Source: a candidate division WOR-3 bacterium (lineage in GTDB: Bacteria; Hydrothermota; Tepidihabitantia; Tepidihabitantales; Tepidihabitantaceae). Taken from it: a stretch of 64,000 nt of DNA. Shown in pieces: positions 1 through 8,331 of this stretch. Made by a program: the position numbers and the translations under genes. The number at the start of each line of letters is the position of its first letter. Positions within the stretch are counted from its first letter, which is position 1. The stretch covers positions 310,001 to 374,000 of the forward strand of contig JABLXZ010000002.1 in the NCBI GenBank assembly GCA_013177935.1, in the 5' to 3' direction. Under the pieces are notes generated by a model. That model saw nothing but the letters and a program-made list of their open reading frames with translations, made no database searches and had not been told where the DNA came from.

Positions 1-380
1 AGGAGGATGACAATTGAAAAGAGAAAGCCGAGGGTCCAGAGTGAGGCGAAGAGTTGGCGGAAACTAACTTGATTTTTGCACATCTTGCGTTCGACAAGAA
101 GGGGTAGGGCACAAACATCAAAGGTGCTGGAGATAAAACCACCACCAACGGTGGTGATGGTTTCGCCCACGCGGTAGGCGTCAACAATCGGCATGGTACC
201 AAAAATATGAGCAAGAAGCAGTTCGCGCACAAATCCCAGGACTTTGGAAAGGGCGGTTAACAGGGTGACGGTAAGGGCGCGAGAGATGGTTGAGTGCGAA
301 ATGCCCAAAGTAGCATGTGAAGTATTGGCAACGATGTGCGGTAAGGAGTCTTCCGGGAGCGCAGGGCGGGAAAATGCCAT
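1..380 (-). CDS. MurJ/MviN-like flippase, N-terminal part (runs off window)
   Basis: An open frame of 126 codons starts at ATG 380, 3 nt after the stop of the aminotransferase gene, and continues past the window edge. It begins MAFSRPALPEDSL. Around residues 35-60 it carries the MurJ-type first helix pattern (ALSKVLGFVRELLLAHIFG) followed by a VDAY segment, very like the N-terminus of the full MurJ gene at 8332. Family knowledge: MATE/MVF-fold membrane flippases that move lipid-linked sugars across the inner membrane. Its place at the end of a nucleotide-sugar operon suggests it exports a polysaccharide precursor rather than lipid II. The partner substrate is inference, and the C-terminus is not visible. 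Confidence 0.8.
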   Translation of the reverse strand, partial: MAFSRPALPEDSLPHIVANTSHATLGISHSTISRALTVTLLTALSKVLGFVRELLLAHIFGTMPIVDAYRVGETITTVGGGFISSTFDVCALPLLVERKMCKNQVSFRQLFASLWTLGFLFSIVIL

Positions 381-383
381 TGG

Positions 384-1532
384 TTAGACCGCTACCGTTT
401 CTCGGGAACAAAGACACTCTTCAACACGCTGGACGACAAATGCAATCTCTTCGGGTTCCAGAAGCGGTTCAATGGGCAGGGAGAGGACTTCACGCGCTGC
501 TCTTTCTGCTTCTTTCAGATCACCGGCGATGCGGCAGCGAGAAGCAAACAGTTTCATCTTATGCAGGGGTATGGGGTAATAGACCATCGTCGCCACTTTT
601 GCCTGGTCAAGGTGCTGTTTCAATCGGTCCCGTTCCGGGTGGCGAATGGTGTACTGGTGAAACACATGTTCTCCGTTTACCGGAAGCTGGGGAACGGTGA
701 GCGCCGGAATCGTGCTGAGTGCGGCATTGTAGGCGGTGGCGATTTTGACCCGTCGGGTATTGAACTCTTCCAGTGCGGAGAAGCGGGCAAGCAGGATTGC
801 CGCCTGCAGGGTGTCAAGCCGGCTGTTGTAACCGAGATAGTCAACATTGTATTTGTCTTTGCCGCCGTGGCGGCGCAGGATGTCAACGAACTCGGCGATG
901 GTTTGGTCGTCAGTTGTTACGATACCGCCGTCACCAAATCCGCCCAGATTTTTGCTCGGGAAAAAGCTGAAGGCACCGGCGTCACCCCAGGCACCACATT
1001 TTCTGCCCTGATAAGAGGCACCGAACGCCTGGGCGACATCTTCAAGGATAAAGAGGTTGTGTTTTTGAGCGAGCTCTTTCAGTTGCGCCATCGGGCAAGT
1101 CTGACCATAGAGGTGAACCGGGATGATGCCGACGGTGTTTTTTGTCAGCGCCCTTTCAACCAGTGCGGGGTTGATGTTAAAAGTTAGCGGGTCGATGTCG
1201 ACAAACACCGGTGTTGCACCGGCGCGAAGGATGGCGTCAGCGGTCGCGGCAAAAGTGAAAGGGGTTGTGATTACCTCAGCATCAGGGGTCCAGAAATCAT
1301 TGCCGGTGCGTTTGTACGCCAGGGCGCGCAGGGCGAGGACAAGGGCGTCGGTTCCTGAAGCGACACCGATGGCATATCGGGTTCCAATGTACTGAGCGAC
1401 TTTCTGCTCCAGGTCTCGAACCTCCGGACCCATAATCCACTGCTGATGATTAAGTGCCGTTTCCAGCCGCTGGTCAATGGCAGCTTTGAGATAACGATAC
1501 TGACGTTTCAGGTCAAGGATTGGGACTTCCAT
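384..1532 (-). CDS. DegT/DnrJ/EryC1 sugar aminotransferase (WbpE/WlbC-like)
   Basis: This 382-residue PLP-dependent sugar aminotransferase has the usual family length. Visible motifs are SGTDALVLAL (cofactor phosphate loop, about 59-68), LEDVAQAFGA with Asp165 (PLP ring nitrogen), and FFPSKNLGGFGDGG with the Schiff-base Lys194. The start ATG 1532 directly abuts the stop of the upstream oxidoreductase/acetyltransferase and has an AAAGGAG ribosome site inside that gene. Together the two proteins match three consecutive steps in making UDP-2,3-diacetamido-2,3-dideoxy-hexuronic acids: 3-oxidation, 3-amination and N-acetylation. The aminotransferase would make the 3-amino sugar from the 3-keto intermediate. 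Exact sugar is inferred from the fusion partner, since DegT family members are hard to tell apart. Confidence 0.9.
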   Translation of the reverse strand: MEVPILDLKRQYRYLKAAIDQRLETALNHQQWIMGPEVRDLEQKVAQYIGTRYAIGVASGTDALVLALRALAYKRTGNDFWTPDAEVITTPFTFAATADAILRAGATPVFVDIDPLTFNINPALVERALTKNTVGIIPVHLYGQTCPMAQLKELAQKHNLFILEDVAQAFGASYQGRKCGAWGDAGAFSFFPSKNLGGFGDGGIVTTDDQTIAEFVDILRRHGGKDKYNVDYLGYNSRLDTLQAAILLARFSALEEFNTRRVKIATAYNAALSTIPALTVPQLPVNGEHVFHQYTIRHPERDRLKQHLDQAKVATMVYYPIPLHKMKLFASRCRIAGDLKEAERAAREVLSLPIEPLLEPEEIAFVVQRVEECLCSRETVAV

Positions 1533-3272
1533 TTACTTCTCCTTTAGCGGTTTTAAACCACCTTCATCATCGGGTTGATACTCATTGCCACAGTGCGGGC
1601 AGCGGGCACGGTGGTCATCGACCACCAGTTTGGTGCCACATTTGCACACCCAGCCAATAGGCCGCGCCGGAACACCGGCGACCAGGGCGTAATCAGGAAC
1701 ATCTCTGGTGACAACCGCGCCGGCGCCGATGAGGGCGTAACGGCCAATAGTGTTACCGCACACAATCGTTGCATTGGCACCAATTGAGGCGCCCTTTTTC
1801 ACCAGGGTGGGTTTGAATTCGGCTTTGCGCTCAATAAAGGCGCGCGGGTTGATGACATTGGTAAAGACACAGGAAGGACCACAAAACACCCCTTCTTCAA
1901 GGCAGACCCCTTTGTAGAGTGATACATTGTTCTGAACTTTGCAATTGTCACCGACGGTTACCCCTTCGGCGACAAACACATTCTGCCCGAATACGCAGTT
2001 CTTGCCGATACGGACATTGGCGGAGATGTGGCTGAAATGCCAGATTTTGGTTCCCGAGCCGATTGAAGCCCCGGGGTCAACAATGGCAGTGGGATGAATG
2101 AAGGGCGCGGTTTCCGGCTCTTTCGCATCCTCAGATAGCGTTGGCACGGCATAGGCAACTTCTTCTTCAACAGGTGTTGATAAGGGGAAAGCGGTGCTGG
2201 GTTGGAGCTGGGCAACGGTCGCGGTCAGGACCGGCTTTCGCTCCTTGAGCGTAACCACCATTTTTTGGGCGCTGCCGTTACGAATCTGGTGAAGCGGTAT
2301 TACCTTACCACCCTTTTGCAGTGACTGTTGCGCCGCAGTCAGGACCTCTAACACCCGCAAGCCTTCGTTGCCATCGGTGCGCGGCGGAATGCGTGTGGCG
2401 ATGCTTTCGAGGAAATGTTCGCACTCCAGACGCAGGGGTTCTTCATTGGGAAGTTCAATCAGACTCTTTTCCCCTTTCAGCGCAACCGGAATCCTTCCCT
2501 GATGCCAGCGAATGTCATGCGGATAACAGGCAAGGGTGGGCTGGGAGTTACCGTCTTCAAATACCACCATCTGTTTTGAGCCAACCACCACCAACCGCTG
2601 CTCCTTGAACGGATGCAACCAGGAGACAAATGTGTAGGCGTGAACCCCGGAAGGAAATTCAAGAGTGGTCAGTGTTACATCAGGAATGTTTTTCTGGAGA
2701 AAAGCCTCACCGTGGGCAGATACCATCGCGGGACGCTCCTGGACAAGGGCAAGGATGACGCTGATGTCGTGCGGGGCAAAACTCCAGAGGATATTCTCTT
2801 CGGTGCGCAGGCGGCCAAGGTTGAGACGATTAGAATAGATGTAGTCAATCCTGCCCAGTTCGCCTTTTTCAATCATCTCGCTTAACTGGACAATAGCGGG
2901 ATGGTAGCGCAGGATATGGCCGACCATCAAAATCCGCTCTTTTTTCTCGGCGAGGCGGACCAGTTCTTCAGCCTGAGAGAGGTCCAGGGCAAGCGGTTTT
3001 TCCACGAACACATCCTTTTCTGCCAGCAGCGCGGAACGAACAAATTCATAATGAGTGACCGCTGGGGTAGCAATGGCAACCGCGGTAATCTCCGGGTCGT
3101 TGAGAACGGTAGTAAAATCGTTTGTGAGACGGACACCATTTGAGATTGGTAACCCGCTTAGTGCGGCGGGATTGGTATCGCAAACGGTGTGCAAACTTTT
3201 CAAACTGTCAAACACCCGCACCAGGTTTTTCCCCCAAGTGCCGGCGCCGACAACCGCAATTGAGCGACTCAT
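1533..3272 (-). CDS. Fused sugar 3-dehydrogenase and N-acetyltransferase (WbpB-WbpD-like)
   Basis: This 579-residue protein fuses two enzymes. Residues 1-330 are a Gfo/Idh/MocA oxidoreductase: [10 protein letters not shown] at 7-16 binds NAD and EKPLAL holds Lys92. Residues of about 370-545 are a left-handed beta-helix hexapeptide acyltransferase ([20 protein letters not shown] and later turns). A C-terminal four-cysteine zinc ribbon (CKCG then CPHCG) follows. In Pseudomonas-type pathways WbpB oxidises UDP-GlcNAcA at C3 and WbpD acetylates the 3-amine; here both are one chain, with the WbpE-like aminotransferase immediately downstream. The ATG has a good AGGAGG site (spacing about 5). A sigma70-like promoter lies about 210 nt upstream. 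The dehydrogenase WbpA and epimerase WbpI are not in the window. Confidence 0.9.
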   Translation of the reverse strand: MSRSIAVVGAGTWGKNLVRVFDSLKSLHTVCDTNPAALSGLPISNGVRLTNDFTTVLNDPEITAVAIATPAVTHYEFVRSALLAEKDVFVEKPLALDLSQAEELVRLAEKKERILMVGHILRYHPAIVQLSEMIEKGELGRIDYIYSNRLNLGRLRTEENILWSFAPHDISVILALVQERPAMVSAHGEAFLQKNIPDVTLTTLEFPSGVHAYTFVSWLHPFKEQRLVVVGSKQMVVFEDGNSQPTLACYPHDIRWHQGRIPVALKGEKSLIELPNEEPLRLECEHFLESIATRIPPRTDGNEGLRVLEVLTAAQQSLQKGGKVIPLHQIRNGSAQKMVVTLKERKPVLTATVAQLQPSTAFPLSTPVEEEVAYAVPTLSEDAKEPETAPFIHPTAIVDPGASIGSGTKIWHFSHISANVRIGKNCVFGQNVFVAEGVTVGDNCKVQNNVSLYKGVCLEEGVFCGPSCVFTNVINPRAFIERKAEFKPTLVKKGASIGANATIVCGNTIGRYALIGAGAVVTRDVPDYALVAGVPARPIGWVCKCGTKLVVDDHRARCPHCGNEYQPDDEGGLKPLKEK

Positions 3273-3296
3273 TTTTCCCTCCTTCCCTAAAAATTT

Positions 3297-3410
3297 TTAT
3301 ACCCCACGCAGGGGCGAAAAACGGTACTCTTGTGCGGTTACTGCTTTTTTAACTTTTTGTTTTTCCGGGGAGGGTATGGTTCTGGCTCCCCCGGTAGCCA
3401 ATTGTTCCAT
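3297..3410 (-). CDS. Possible 37-residue leader or small protein upstream of the sugar operon
   Basis: A 37-codon frame starts at ATG 3410 behind a perfect AGGAGG (3418-3423) at 7-nt spacing. It ends at TAA 3297, 24 nt before the WbpB-WbpD start. The product begins MEQLATGGARTIPSPEKQK and ends RFSPLRGV. It is hydrophilic with no domain I recognise. It lies inside the 200-nt leader that runs from the promoter at 3484-3511. It may be a real small protein, a leader peptide that governs translation of the operon, or chance. An in-frame GTG 39 nt upstream has AGGAGG too close to work well. Confidence 0.4.
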   Translation of the reverse strand: MEQLATGGARTIPSPEKQKVKKAVTAQEYRFSPLRGV

Positions 3411-3483
3411 TTGCGTTCCTCCTTGTTTTGCCCGCCCGGAGGCGAGCACTTCCTCCTTCCCCGATGTTTCCCTGCTGTACTAT

Positions 3484-3511
3484 ATTATAAACAAAAATTG
3501 TTAAAAGTCAA
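3484..3511 (-). promoter_or_regulatory. Sigma70-like promoter for the sugar-nucleotide operon
   Basis: Reading the minus strand, -35 TTGACT (3511-3506), a 16-nt spacer and a perfect -10 TATAAT (3489-3484). Transcription would start near 3477, giving a leader of about 200 nt before the WbpB-WbpD gene that contains the 37-codon frame. Confidence 0.75.
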
Positions 3512-3667
3512 CAGTTCGGCAATCAATGCGATAGAAAGATGCTATACCCGCAGGACGCTATCTGGTTTAGCAACCAGAATCACAGCGATATTGGCGACAC
3601 TTTATTCTACGGTAGCCCAAAAAAGGTTAGTTCTGGCACAGTTTTTGCGGTACTTAGTCTGATATCG

Positions 3668-3696
3668 TTGACAGAAATAATTTTTGAGCATAAGAT
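3668..3696 (+). promoter_or_regulatory. Promoter of the TIR-TPR gene, leaderless arrangement
   Basis: -35 TTGACA (3668-3673), 17-nt spacer, -10 TAAGAT (3691-3696). Only 6 nt separate the -10 box from the GTG start at 3703, so the predicted transcript start falls on the start codon. Confidence 0.7.
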
Positions 3697-3702
3697 TCGG
3701 GT

Positions 3703-4965
3703 GTGAAATATGACGTATTTATAATTTATGAGACTTTTAGCGGTAAAGACCTTGCGGAACATTTAAAAGATGGGCTGAGGAGAATTAATATCAATGCCTT
3801 TGTGGCAACTCAAGACATCCCATTAGGAGAAGATGAAATAAAAGTCCGTTATTCAACACTAAAAGAGGTAAATCATATCATTTTAATTGTTACACATGGT
3901 ATTTTTCACTCTAAAGAGGTCAAGGCGGAAATAAAGGAGGCTGTAAGAGCAGGTAAAAAAGAAAATATAATACCTTTCGTTTATGATGGTATTTCTGATG
4001 AAGAGGTTAAAAATTTTTTTAACGAATGTAATTTAGGAAATAAGCAATGGAATAGGTTTTCTCAGGACAATTCAAAAGAGGATTTAACGAGAAAGGTTCT
4101 AGGCTGGTATTCAAAAAATAGTGTACGTTCTGCTGCTGATACTAGTTATAGTCCAATTGCACCTCCGGAAGTAGAACCGCAGGTATTTACTTCCTTCTCC
4201 GACGGTTTAAAACTTATGGAAGAATATAAATGGGACGATGCGATTGGGGAGTTTCGCAAAGCATTAAAACAGGCAAAGGGCCATGAGATGGGTGCCATTT
4301 TCAACCTGATAGGGATTTGTTACTACATAACTGGACGGCTAAAAGAGGCGTTAGATAAATATGAATTATCATTAATACTTGCTAGTGAGTTAGAAGACGG
4401 ACCGGGCGAGGCAAATGCTCTCGGCAACATTGGTTTCATCTATCAGATGAGGGGCGAATTGGATAGGGCTCTGGAGTATTACGCGAAGGCAAAGGGACTT
4501 AATGAGGGTGTAGGCAATAGAATGGGTGTGGCAATTAACATTAACAACATTGGTTTGGTCTATCAGGTTAGGGGCGAACTGGATAATGCGCTGAGGTGTT
4601 TTGAGGAAGCATTGGGGATTTATAAAGACATTGGTAGCAGACCGGGCGAGGCAAATGCTCTCGGCAACATTGGTTTCATCTATCAGATGAGGGGCGAATT
4701 GGATAGGGCTCTGGAGTATTACGCGAAGGCAAAGGGACTTAATGAGGGTGTAGGCAATAGAATGGGTGTGGCAATTAACATTAACAACATTGGTTTGGTC
4801 TATCAGGTTAGGGGCGAACTCAATAAGGCGCTCGAGTGTTTTAGTGCGGCGCTAAAAATCTTTAAAGAAATCGGCACCCAGAGGGAAATTAAGATGGCCG
4901 AAAATAACATCCAGGCGCTGCTGATAATAGCGGGAACTACAGGGCAAGATGGGCATAAAAGATAA
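3703..4965 (+). CDS. TIR-domain protein with C-terminal TPR repeats
   Basis: 420 residues. Residues 1-140 look like a TIR domain: YDVFIIYETFSGKDLAEHL at the first strand/loop, a long central helix, and SKEVKAEIKEA at 70-80 in which Glu76 aligns with the catalytic glutamate of NAD-cleaving TIR enzymes (by pattern only). Residues of about 165-410 are tetratricopeptide repeats of 40 residues with N-IG-Y--RG-LD-AL-YY signatures. Two of these form a unit duplicated exactly at DNA level (4400-4580 and 4640-4820). The first half of the gene is clearly more AT-rich than the flanking genes, suggesting recent acquisition. Bacterial TIR-TPR proteins are often defence effectors whose TPR part senses or assembles; no partner gene is visible. 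After the stop TAA the same frame stays open to 5124 without a start codon. Confidence 0.82.
   Translation: MKYDVFIIYETFSGKDLAEHLKDGLRRININAFVATQDIPLGEDEIKVRYSTLKEVNHIILIVTHGIFHSKEVKAEIKEAVRAGKKENIIPFVYDGISDEEVKNFFNECNLGNKQWNRFSQDNSKEDLTRKVLGWYSKNSVRSAADTSYSPIAPPEVEPQVFTSFSDGLKLMEEYKWDDAIGEFRKALKQAKGHEMGAIFNLIGICYYITGRLKEALDKYELSLILASELEDGPGEANALGNIGFIYQMRGELDRALEYYAKAKGLNEGVGNRMGVAININNIGLVYQVRGELDNALRCFEEALGIYKDIGSRPGEANALGNIGFIYQMRGELDRALEYYAKAKGLNEGVGNRMGVAININNIGLVYQVRGELNKALECFSAALKIFKEIGTQREIKMAENNIQALLIIAGTTGQDGHKR
4400..4820 (+). repeat. Exact 181-bp internal duplication in the TPR region
   Basis: Positions 4400-4580 and 4640-4820 read identically at a 240-bp offset. The offset equals 80 codons, or two 40-residue TPR units. 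The intervening codons (4581-4639) differ, so only part of each two-TPR unit has been homogenised or recently copied. Confidence 0.95.
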
Positions 4966-5130
4966 TGGGTTGATGTTTATAAAGTTAAAAGCCGGCACTA
5001 CATAAGAAATGTGAAGCACAAGTTGCCTGACGTAAAAGTTCTCTTTATTGCATTGGACAGGACAGCTGTGCGTTTTCTTAATGAGCGAGTTCATCAGGTA
5101 ACCAATTTATTTTATTTAAGGTAGGTTTTA

Positions 5131-7494
5131 TTACGGCCGGATGTCGTAGACGGCGCCGAGGTTGTTTTTGGTGACGCGGAGCAGGGTGAATCTTAAGCTG
5201 CCGGCGATGGTGTGCTCGGCATCGTCCATTGAGGAGAAGAGGCTGAGGTGTTCGCGCGGGTCGTCAAAGAGCCAGAGGGCAAGAATCGGGGTGTAGTCGT
5301 CAATTGACTTCTGCCGGCTGAAGATTTGCCGGGAGACGGTGCGGTAGTCAAGGATTTGCGGTCTTAAATGGGTGGTGCTGGGCAAAGGCGGGATATCGGC
5401 AAAGGGCCAGAGGACGGTTTTGTAGGTGTTGACAAAGCCGGTGTCGGCAAGGGTTGCGGCGAGGTCGTCAAGGGTCTGTTTGAGTCGGGAGTTTTCATAC
5501 TTAATATCAGGGAGGAGGCGGAGGGTGTCAGCCCGGGCAAAGTAGTACTGCCGGTCCGGATAGGCAAGGGTGAGGGCCGCGTTGAGATAGCCGTAGTCTT
5601 TGGCATAGACGAGCGGACCCTGCAGGTCGAGCCGGTTGTAGGAAAAGCCGGTGCCGAAGTGGTCGCAGAAGACGAGGGCGTTTTTGATGCCGGCACGGCG
5701 GACCGCTTTGTGGACAATGGCACTGACCCCACCGTAAACATGGTAAAGTTTATACAAGGGGGGCAGGGCGATGGTTGTGGTGAAGAGTAGAGTCAGGGGT
5801 ATCGCCCGGAGGAGAAAGCGGTTTGGGTTAGGAGCGGGGTTGAGTCCGAAGGTGTGGCTGAGAAGCCGGGGGAGTTCTTTAATGCCGCGGGCAGCAAGTA
5901 AAAAGAGGCAGGCGCTCGCTTCGTAGAGGAAGCGGGGTCCAAAGCAGACATTGTGAAACCAATAGAAGAAGTAGGCGATGGGTAAGGCGAGGAAGCCGGC
6001 AAAAAGGAGCCAGTCGTAGCGGTTGCGATTGGGAAGGGCGAACGGGATAAGGATGAGAAGTAAGGCGGGCCATGGTGATTCAAACAGGAATTTGTTGATC
6101 AGGTTGAAGTTGTTGCCCATATTCAAGAGTCCCTGATATGGGGTGTGCGGCGGTCCCCAGCCAGAACGGCCAAATCCGACTTCGTGGCCCGGTCCCCACT
6201 TGACCACATAGCCAAACAAAAGCGGGTTGCCATTGGCGAGGTAGTTGTAGAGGAAAACGAGGCTGGTTACCGCACCGGTGCTAAGGGCGATTAAGATAAA
6301 GGGTAAGAGGTAGCGACGGGGCTGACGCACGAGGAGGAAGAGGGCGTATAGAGCAAAGGGCGCAGCGATGGCGAGCGCGGTGTAGGGCCGGATGTTGGCA
6401 ACCGCACCAAGGGTGATGCCGGCAAAGAGGGCGCTCAGAACCGGTTTTCTGCCCTTGACGGTGCGAAAGTAGAAGAGGATGAACAGGGTGGCAAAGAGGA
6501 GCGCGGAGGCGTGGTTCATATATTCGGCGGACATATTGATAATATAGGGCGAGAAGGTGGCAAGGAGGGTGGCGGTGCGGGCGATAGTTTCGTCGTAAAG
6601 TTCTTTGCCGAGAGCGTAAAGCGCGAACAGAAACAGGGTGCCAAGCAAGGGGTTTAAGAGCCAGGGTGTGCCGAGGAAGACAAAGAACATCAAGAGGAAG
6701 GAGTGAAGCCAGGGGTACTGGGAGTACCAGTTGCCGTTGTTGATGATGTGGGTGTAGTCAAAGAAGTCCGGGAAGGGTGGAGAAGGGAGGTGGATTTTGC
6801 CCTGGGAAAAGATGCGCGCCTGAAAGAGCTGGGAGATGGAGTCCTGAATGTGGGGGATGTGTTCAAAGACAAAATAGGAGACGAGGTTGGCAAGGAGGAA
6901 GAAAAAGCCGGCGGTAAGTAATAGGAAGTAACGAGGTTTGAGGTTGAGGAGCCAGTTGAAGGTGGTGGTGAGCGGTTTTTCTAAGAAATCGAGCGCCGGG
7001 TACAGGGCAAACATAAGGAAGATAAAGCCAGCAGTGGCAAGAGAGAGGTAGAGCATAAACTGGGCACCGGTTTCATTCTGTTTCGCGGTAAGGAAGTCCC
7101 AGGGGTAGAGGGTGAAGAGGAAAAAGGCAAGGGTGAAGAAGAAGGGCAGGGCGGCCGCTTTTGATTTAAACAGGTGGGCAAGACCGGTTCGGAAGGGGCG
7201 AAACAGAAAGCCAAATAGGAGCAGAAGCAGGGCGATGCCCAAAAGGAGCCAAGAGAGGGGAAAGTAGTAAAACTGTTCGGGCGGCATTGCTGGCAGGCGG
7301 AAGAATACGGTGGATTTGTCGGTAACAAACCAGCGGTTGGCAAAGAGGTAGTTAGAGGAGTTGTAGCTGGTAACCGCGGCAAGGAAAAGGAATATGGCAC
7401 CGAGGAAAAAGGCGGGCAATCTTAACCCCAAGTGGACAGGGTGACGGGCACCCGGGCTGGTTTCAGGAAACGTCGTCAAGGGTTGTCGCACCAA
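5131..7494 (-). CDS. GT-C fold membrane glycosyltransferase (PMT/ArnT-like)
   Basis: A 787-residue multi-pass membrane protein with about a dozen hydrophobic segments spread over residues 25-570 and a soluble C-terminal part. A luminal loop after one early helix reads HIPHIQDSISQLFQARIF, which resembles the acidic first-loop motif of dolichyl/undecaprenyl-phosphate-sugar transferases. The following SQYPWLHSF and NMSAEYMNHAS segments are typical of this class. Family role: transfer of a sugar from a polyprenyl carrier to protein or lipid on the periplasmic face. Start: TTG 7494 lies 6 nt from a perfect -10 TATAAT; GTG 7491 is an alternative. It stands alone between the TIR gene and a CofE-like gene. 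Substrate unknown. Confidence 0.8.
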   Translation of the reverse strand: MVRQPLTTFPETSPGARHPVHLGLRLPAFFLGAIFLFLAAVTSYNSSNYLFANRWFVTDKSTVFFRLPAMPPEQFYYFPLSWLLLGIALLLLLFGFLFRPFRTGLAHLFKSKAAALPFFFTLAFFLFTLYPWDFLTAKQNETGAQFMLYLSLATAGFIFLMFALYPALDFLEKPLTTTFNWLLNLKPRYFLLLTAGFFFLLANLVSYFVFEHIPHIQDSISQLFQARIFSQGKIHLPSPPFPDFFDYTHIINNGNWYSQYPWLHSFLLMFFVFLGTPWLLNPLLGTLFLFALYALGKELYDETIARTATLLATFSPYIINMSAEYMNHASALLFATLFILFYFRTVKGRKPVLSALFAGITLGAVANIRPYTALAIAAPFALYALFLLVRQPRRYLLPFILIALSTGAVTSLVFLYNYLANGNPLLFGYVVKWGPGHEVGFGRSGWGPPHTPYQGLLNMGNNFNLINKFLFESPWPALLLILIPFALPNRNRYDWLLFAGFLALPIAYFFYWFHNVCFGPRFLYEASACLFLLAARGIKELPRLLSHTFGLNPAPNPNRFLLRAIPLTLLFTTTIALPPLYKLYHVYGGVSAIVHKAVRRAGIKNALVFCDHFGTGFSYNRLDLQGPLVYAKDYGYLNAALTLAYPDRQYYFARADTLRLLPDIKYENSRLKQTLDDLAATLADTGFVNTYKTVLWPFADIPPLPSTTHLRPQILDYRTVSRQIFSRQKSIDDYTPILALWLFDDPREHLSLFSSMDDAEHTIAGSLRFTLLRVTKNNLGAVYDIRP

Positions 7495-7500
7495 TGGTTA

Positions 7501-7528
7501 ATTATAAGGCGTGGCGTTTTTGTTTCAA
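7501..7528 (-). promoter_or_regulatory. Leaderless-type promoter of the GT-C gene
   Basis: Minus strand: -35 TTGAAA (7528-7523), 16-nt spacer, -10 TATAAT (7506-7501), then 6 nt to TTG 7494 or 9 nt to GTG 7491. The -35 box overlaps the 3' end of the upstream CofE-like gene. Confidence 0.7.
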
Positions 7529-8220
7529 GGTGTGGCGGCTGGGTGTGGCCGGAGGATGACGATTGGTGTCAGGTCACCACCCTGCCCTGCCGGGTTGTCG
7601 CGCATCGCTTCGGAAACCAGCGTGGCGTCCAGACCCGGGGAAGCGCCGACCACGGTGCAGCCAAAGATGTCATTGGCGTCAACCACCGCCACCGGACAGG
7701 AAAGCGCCTGCGCAAGGCGCCGGGCAACACCGTCCGGGTCTTTGGGTCCGAGGATGACGCACTCGTAAAACTCTTTCACACCCGAGGTGTGGGCGGCGTC
7801 AATCATCGCCGCCTGCTTGCCCGCAATGCGATAGAAGATGCCGCTGATACCGAAGAGTTTGCCGAAACCGCCGGCAAGGGCGGCGATAAGGATACGGGGT
7901 AAGCCAACCTCGTCAATGGCGCACTGCATTGAGTAGGGGCTGCGCAAGCCGATACCATAAGGCACCTTCTTGACAAACCGCCAGAGCAGGCGCGCCCAGA
8001 TGCCGGGTTTTATCTCGGTTAGCGGAATCGCCCTGCCCTGGGTTGCGGCAACCGGGCTTTCGGCAATCGTCAGGATGTCACCGGGTTGCAGCAGGGCACC
8101 GGCATAGTGCTGGACTGCGGCAATTAAATCGTCGCCTTTGTTGAGGACATGGGTTTTCACCCGGATGCGCTCAACCGGACCACGGCTGGTCTGAATGATG
8201 GGCGGTTTTTCTTTTGGCAC
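7525..8220 (-). CDS. CofE/F420-0:glutamate ligase-like protein
   Basis: About 231 residues from GTG 8220. The chain matches the F420_ligase (COG1478) pattern: VKTHVLNKGDDL near the N-terminus, GDILTIAESPVAATQGR (about 45-60), PYSMQCAIDEVGLPR (95-110), then AMIDAAHTSGVKEFYECVILGPKD and a late VVDANDIFGCTVVGAS. In F420 producers this enzyme adds glutamates to F420-0. No other F420 gene is present here, so the substrate may differ. I moved the start from TTG 8253 to GTG 8220 because -35 TTGATT and -10 TAAATT lie between them with 5 nt to this GTG, the same leaderless layout seen at other genes here. It is divergent from murJ. Confidence 0.78.
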   Translation of the reverse strand: MPKEKPPIIQTSRGPVERIRVKTHVLNKGDDLIAAVQHYAGALLQPGDILTIAESPVAATQGRAIPLTEIKPGIWARLLWRFVKKVPYGIGLRSPYSMQCAIDEVGLPRILIAALAGGFGKLFGISGIFYRIAGKQAAMIDAAHTSGVKEFYECVILGPKDPDGVARRLAQALSCPVAVVDANDIFGCTVVGASPGLDATLVSEAMRDNPAGQGGDLTPIVILRPHPAATP

Positions 8221-8225
8221 AATTG

Positions 8226-8253
8226 AATTTAGCAATCGCGGGCAGAAAATCAA
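8226..8253 (-). promoter_or_regulatory. Leaderless-type promoter of the CofE-like gene
   Basis: Minus strand: -35 TTGATT (8253-8248), 16-nt spacer, -10 TAAATT (8231-8226), 5 nt to GTG 8220. It decides the start of the CofE-like gene. Confidence 0.6.
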
Positions 8254-8297
8254 TTTTAAAACAGGGGTGGTTGCCGGAGTTTGCGGGCAACCGTTTT

Positions 8298-8326
8298 TTG
8301 ACTTTTTCGCAGGTAAGATTTATACT
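8298..8326 (+). promoter_or_regulatory. Leaderless-type promoter of murJ
   Basis: -35 TTGACT (8298-8303), 17-nt spacer, -10 TATACT (8321-8326), then 5 nt to the GTG start at 8332. Confidence 0.7.
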
Positions 8327-8331
8327 CGGCT

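Noticed and set aside
561-1187. Plus-strand open frame opposite the aminotransferase gene
   Set aside because: A strong DegT-family protein with catalytic motifs lies on the other strand; the plus frame shows no domain and is an antisense shadow. The same applies to similar frames opposite feoB, the GT-C gene and the HdrA genes.
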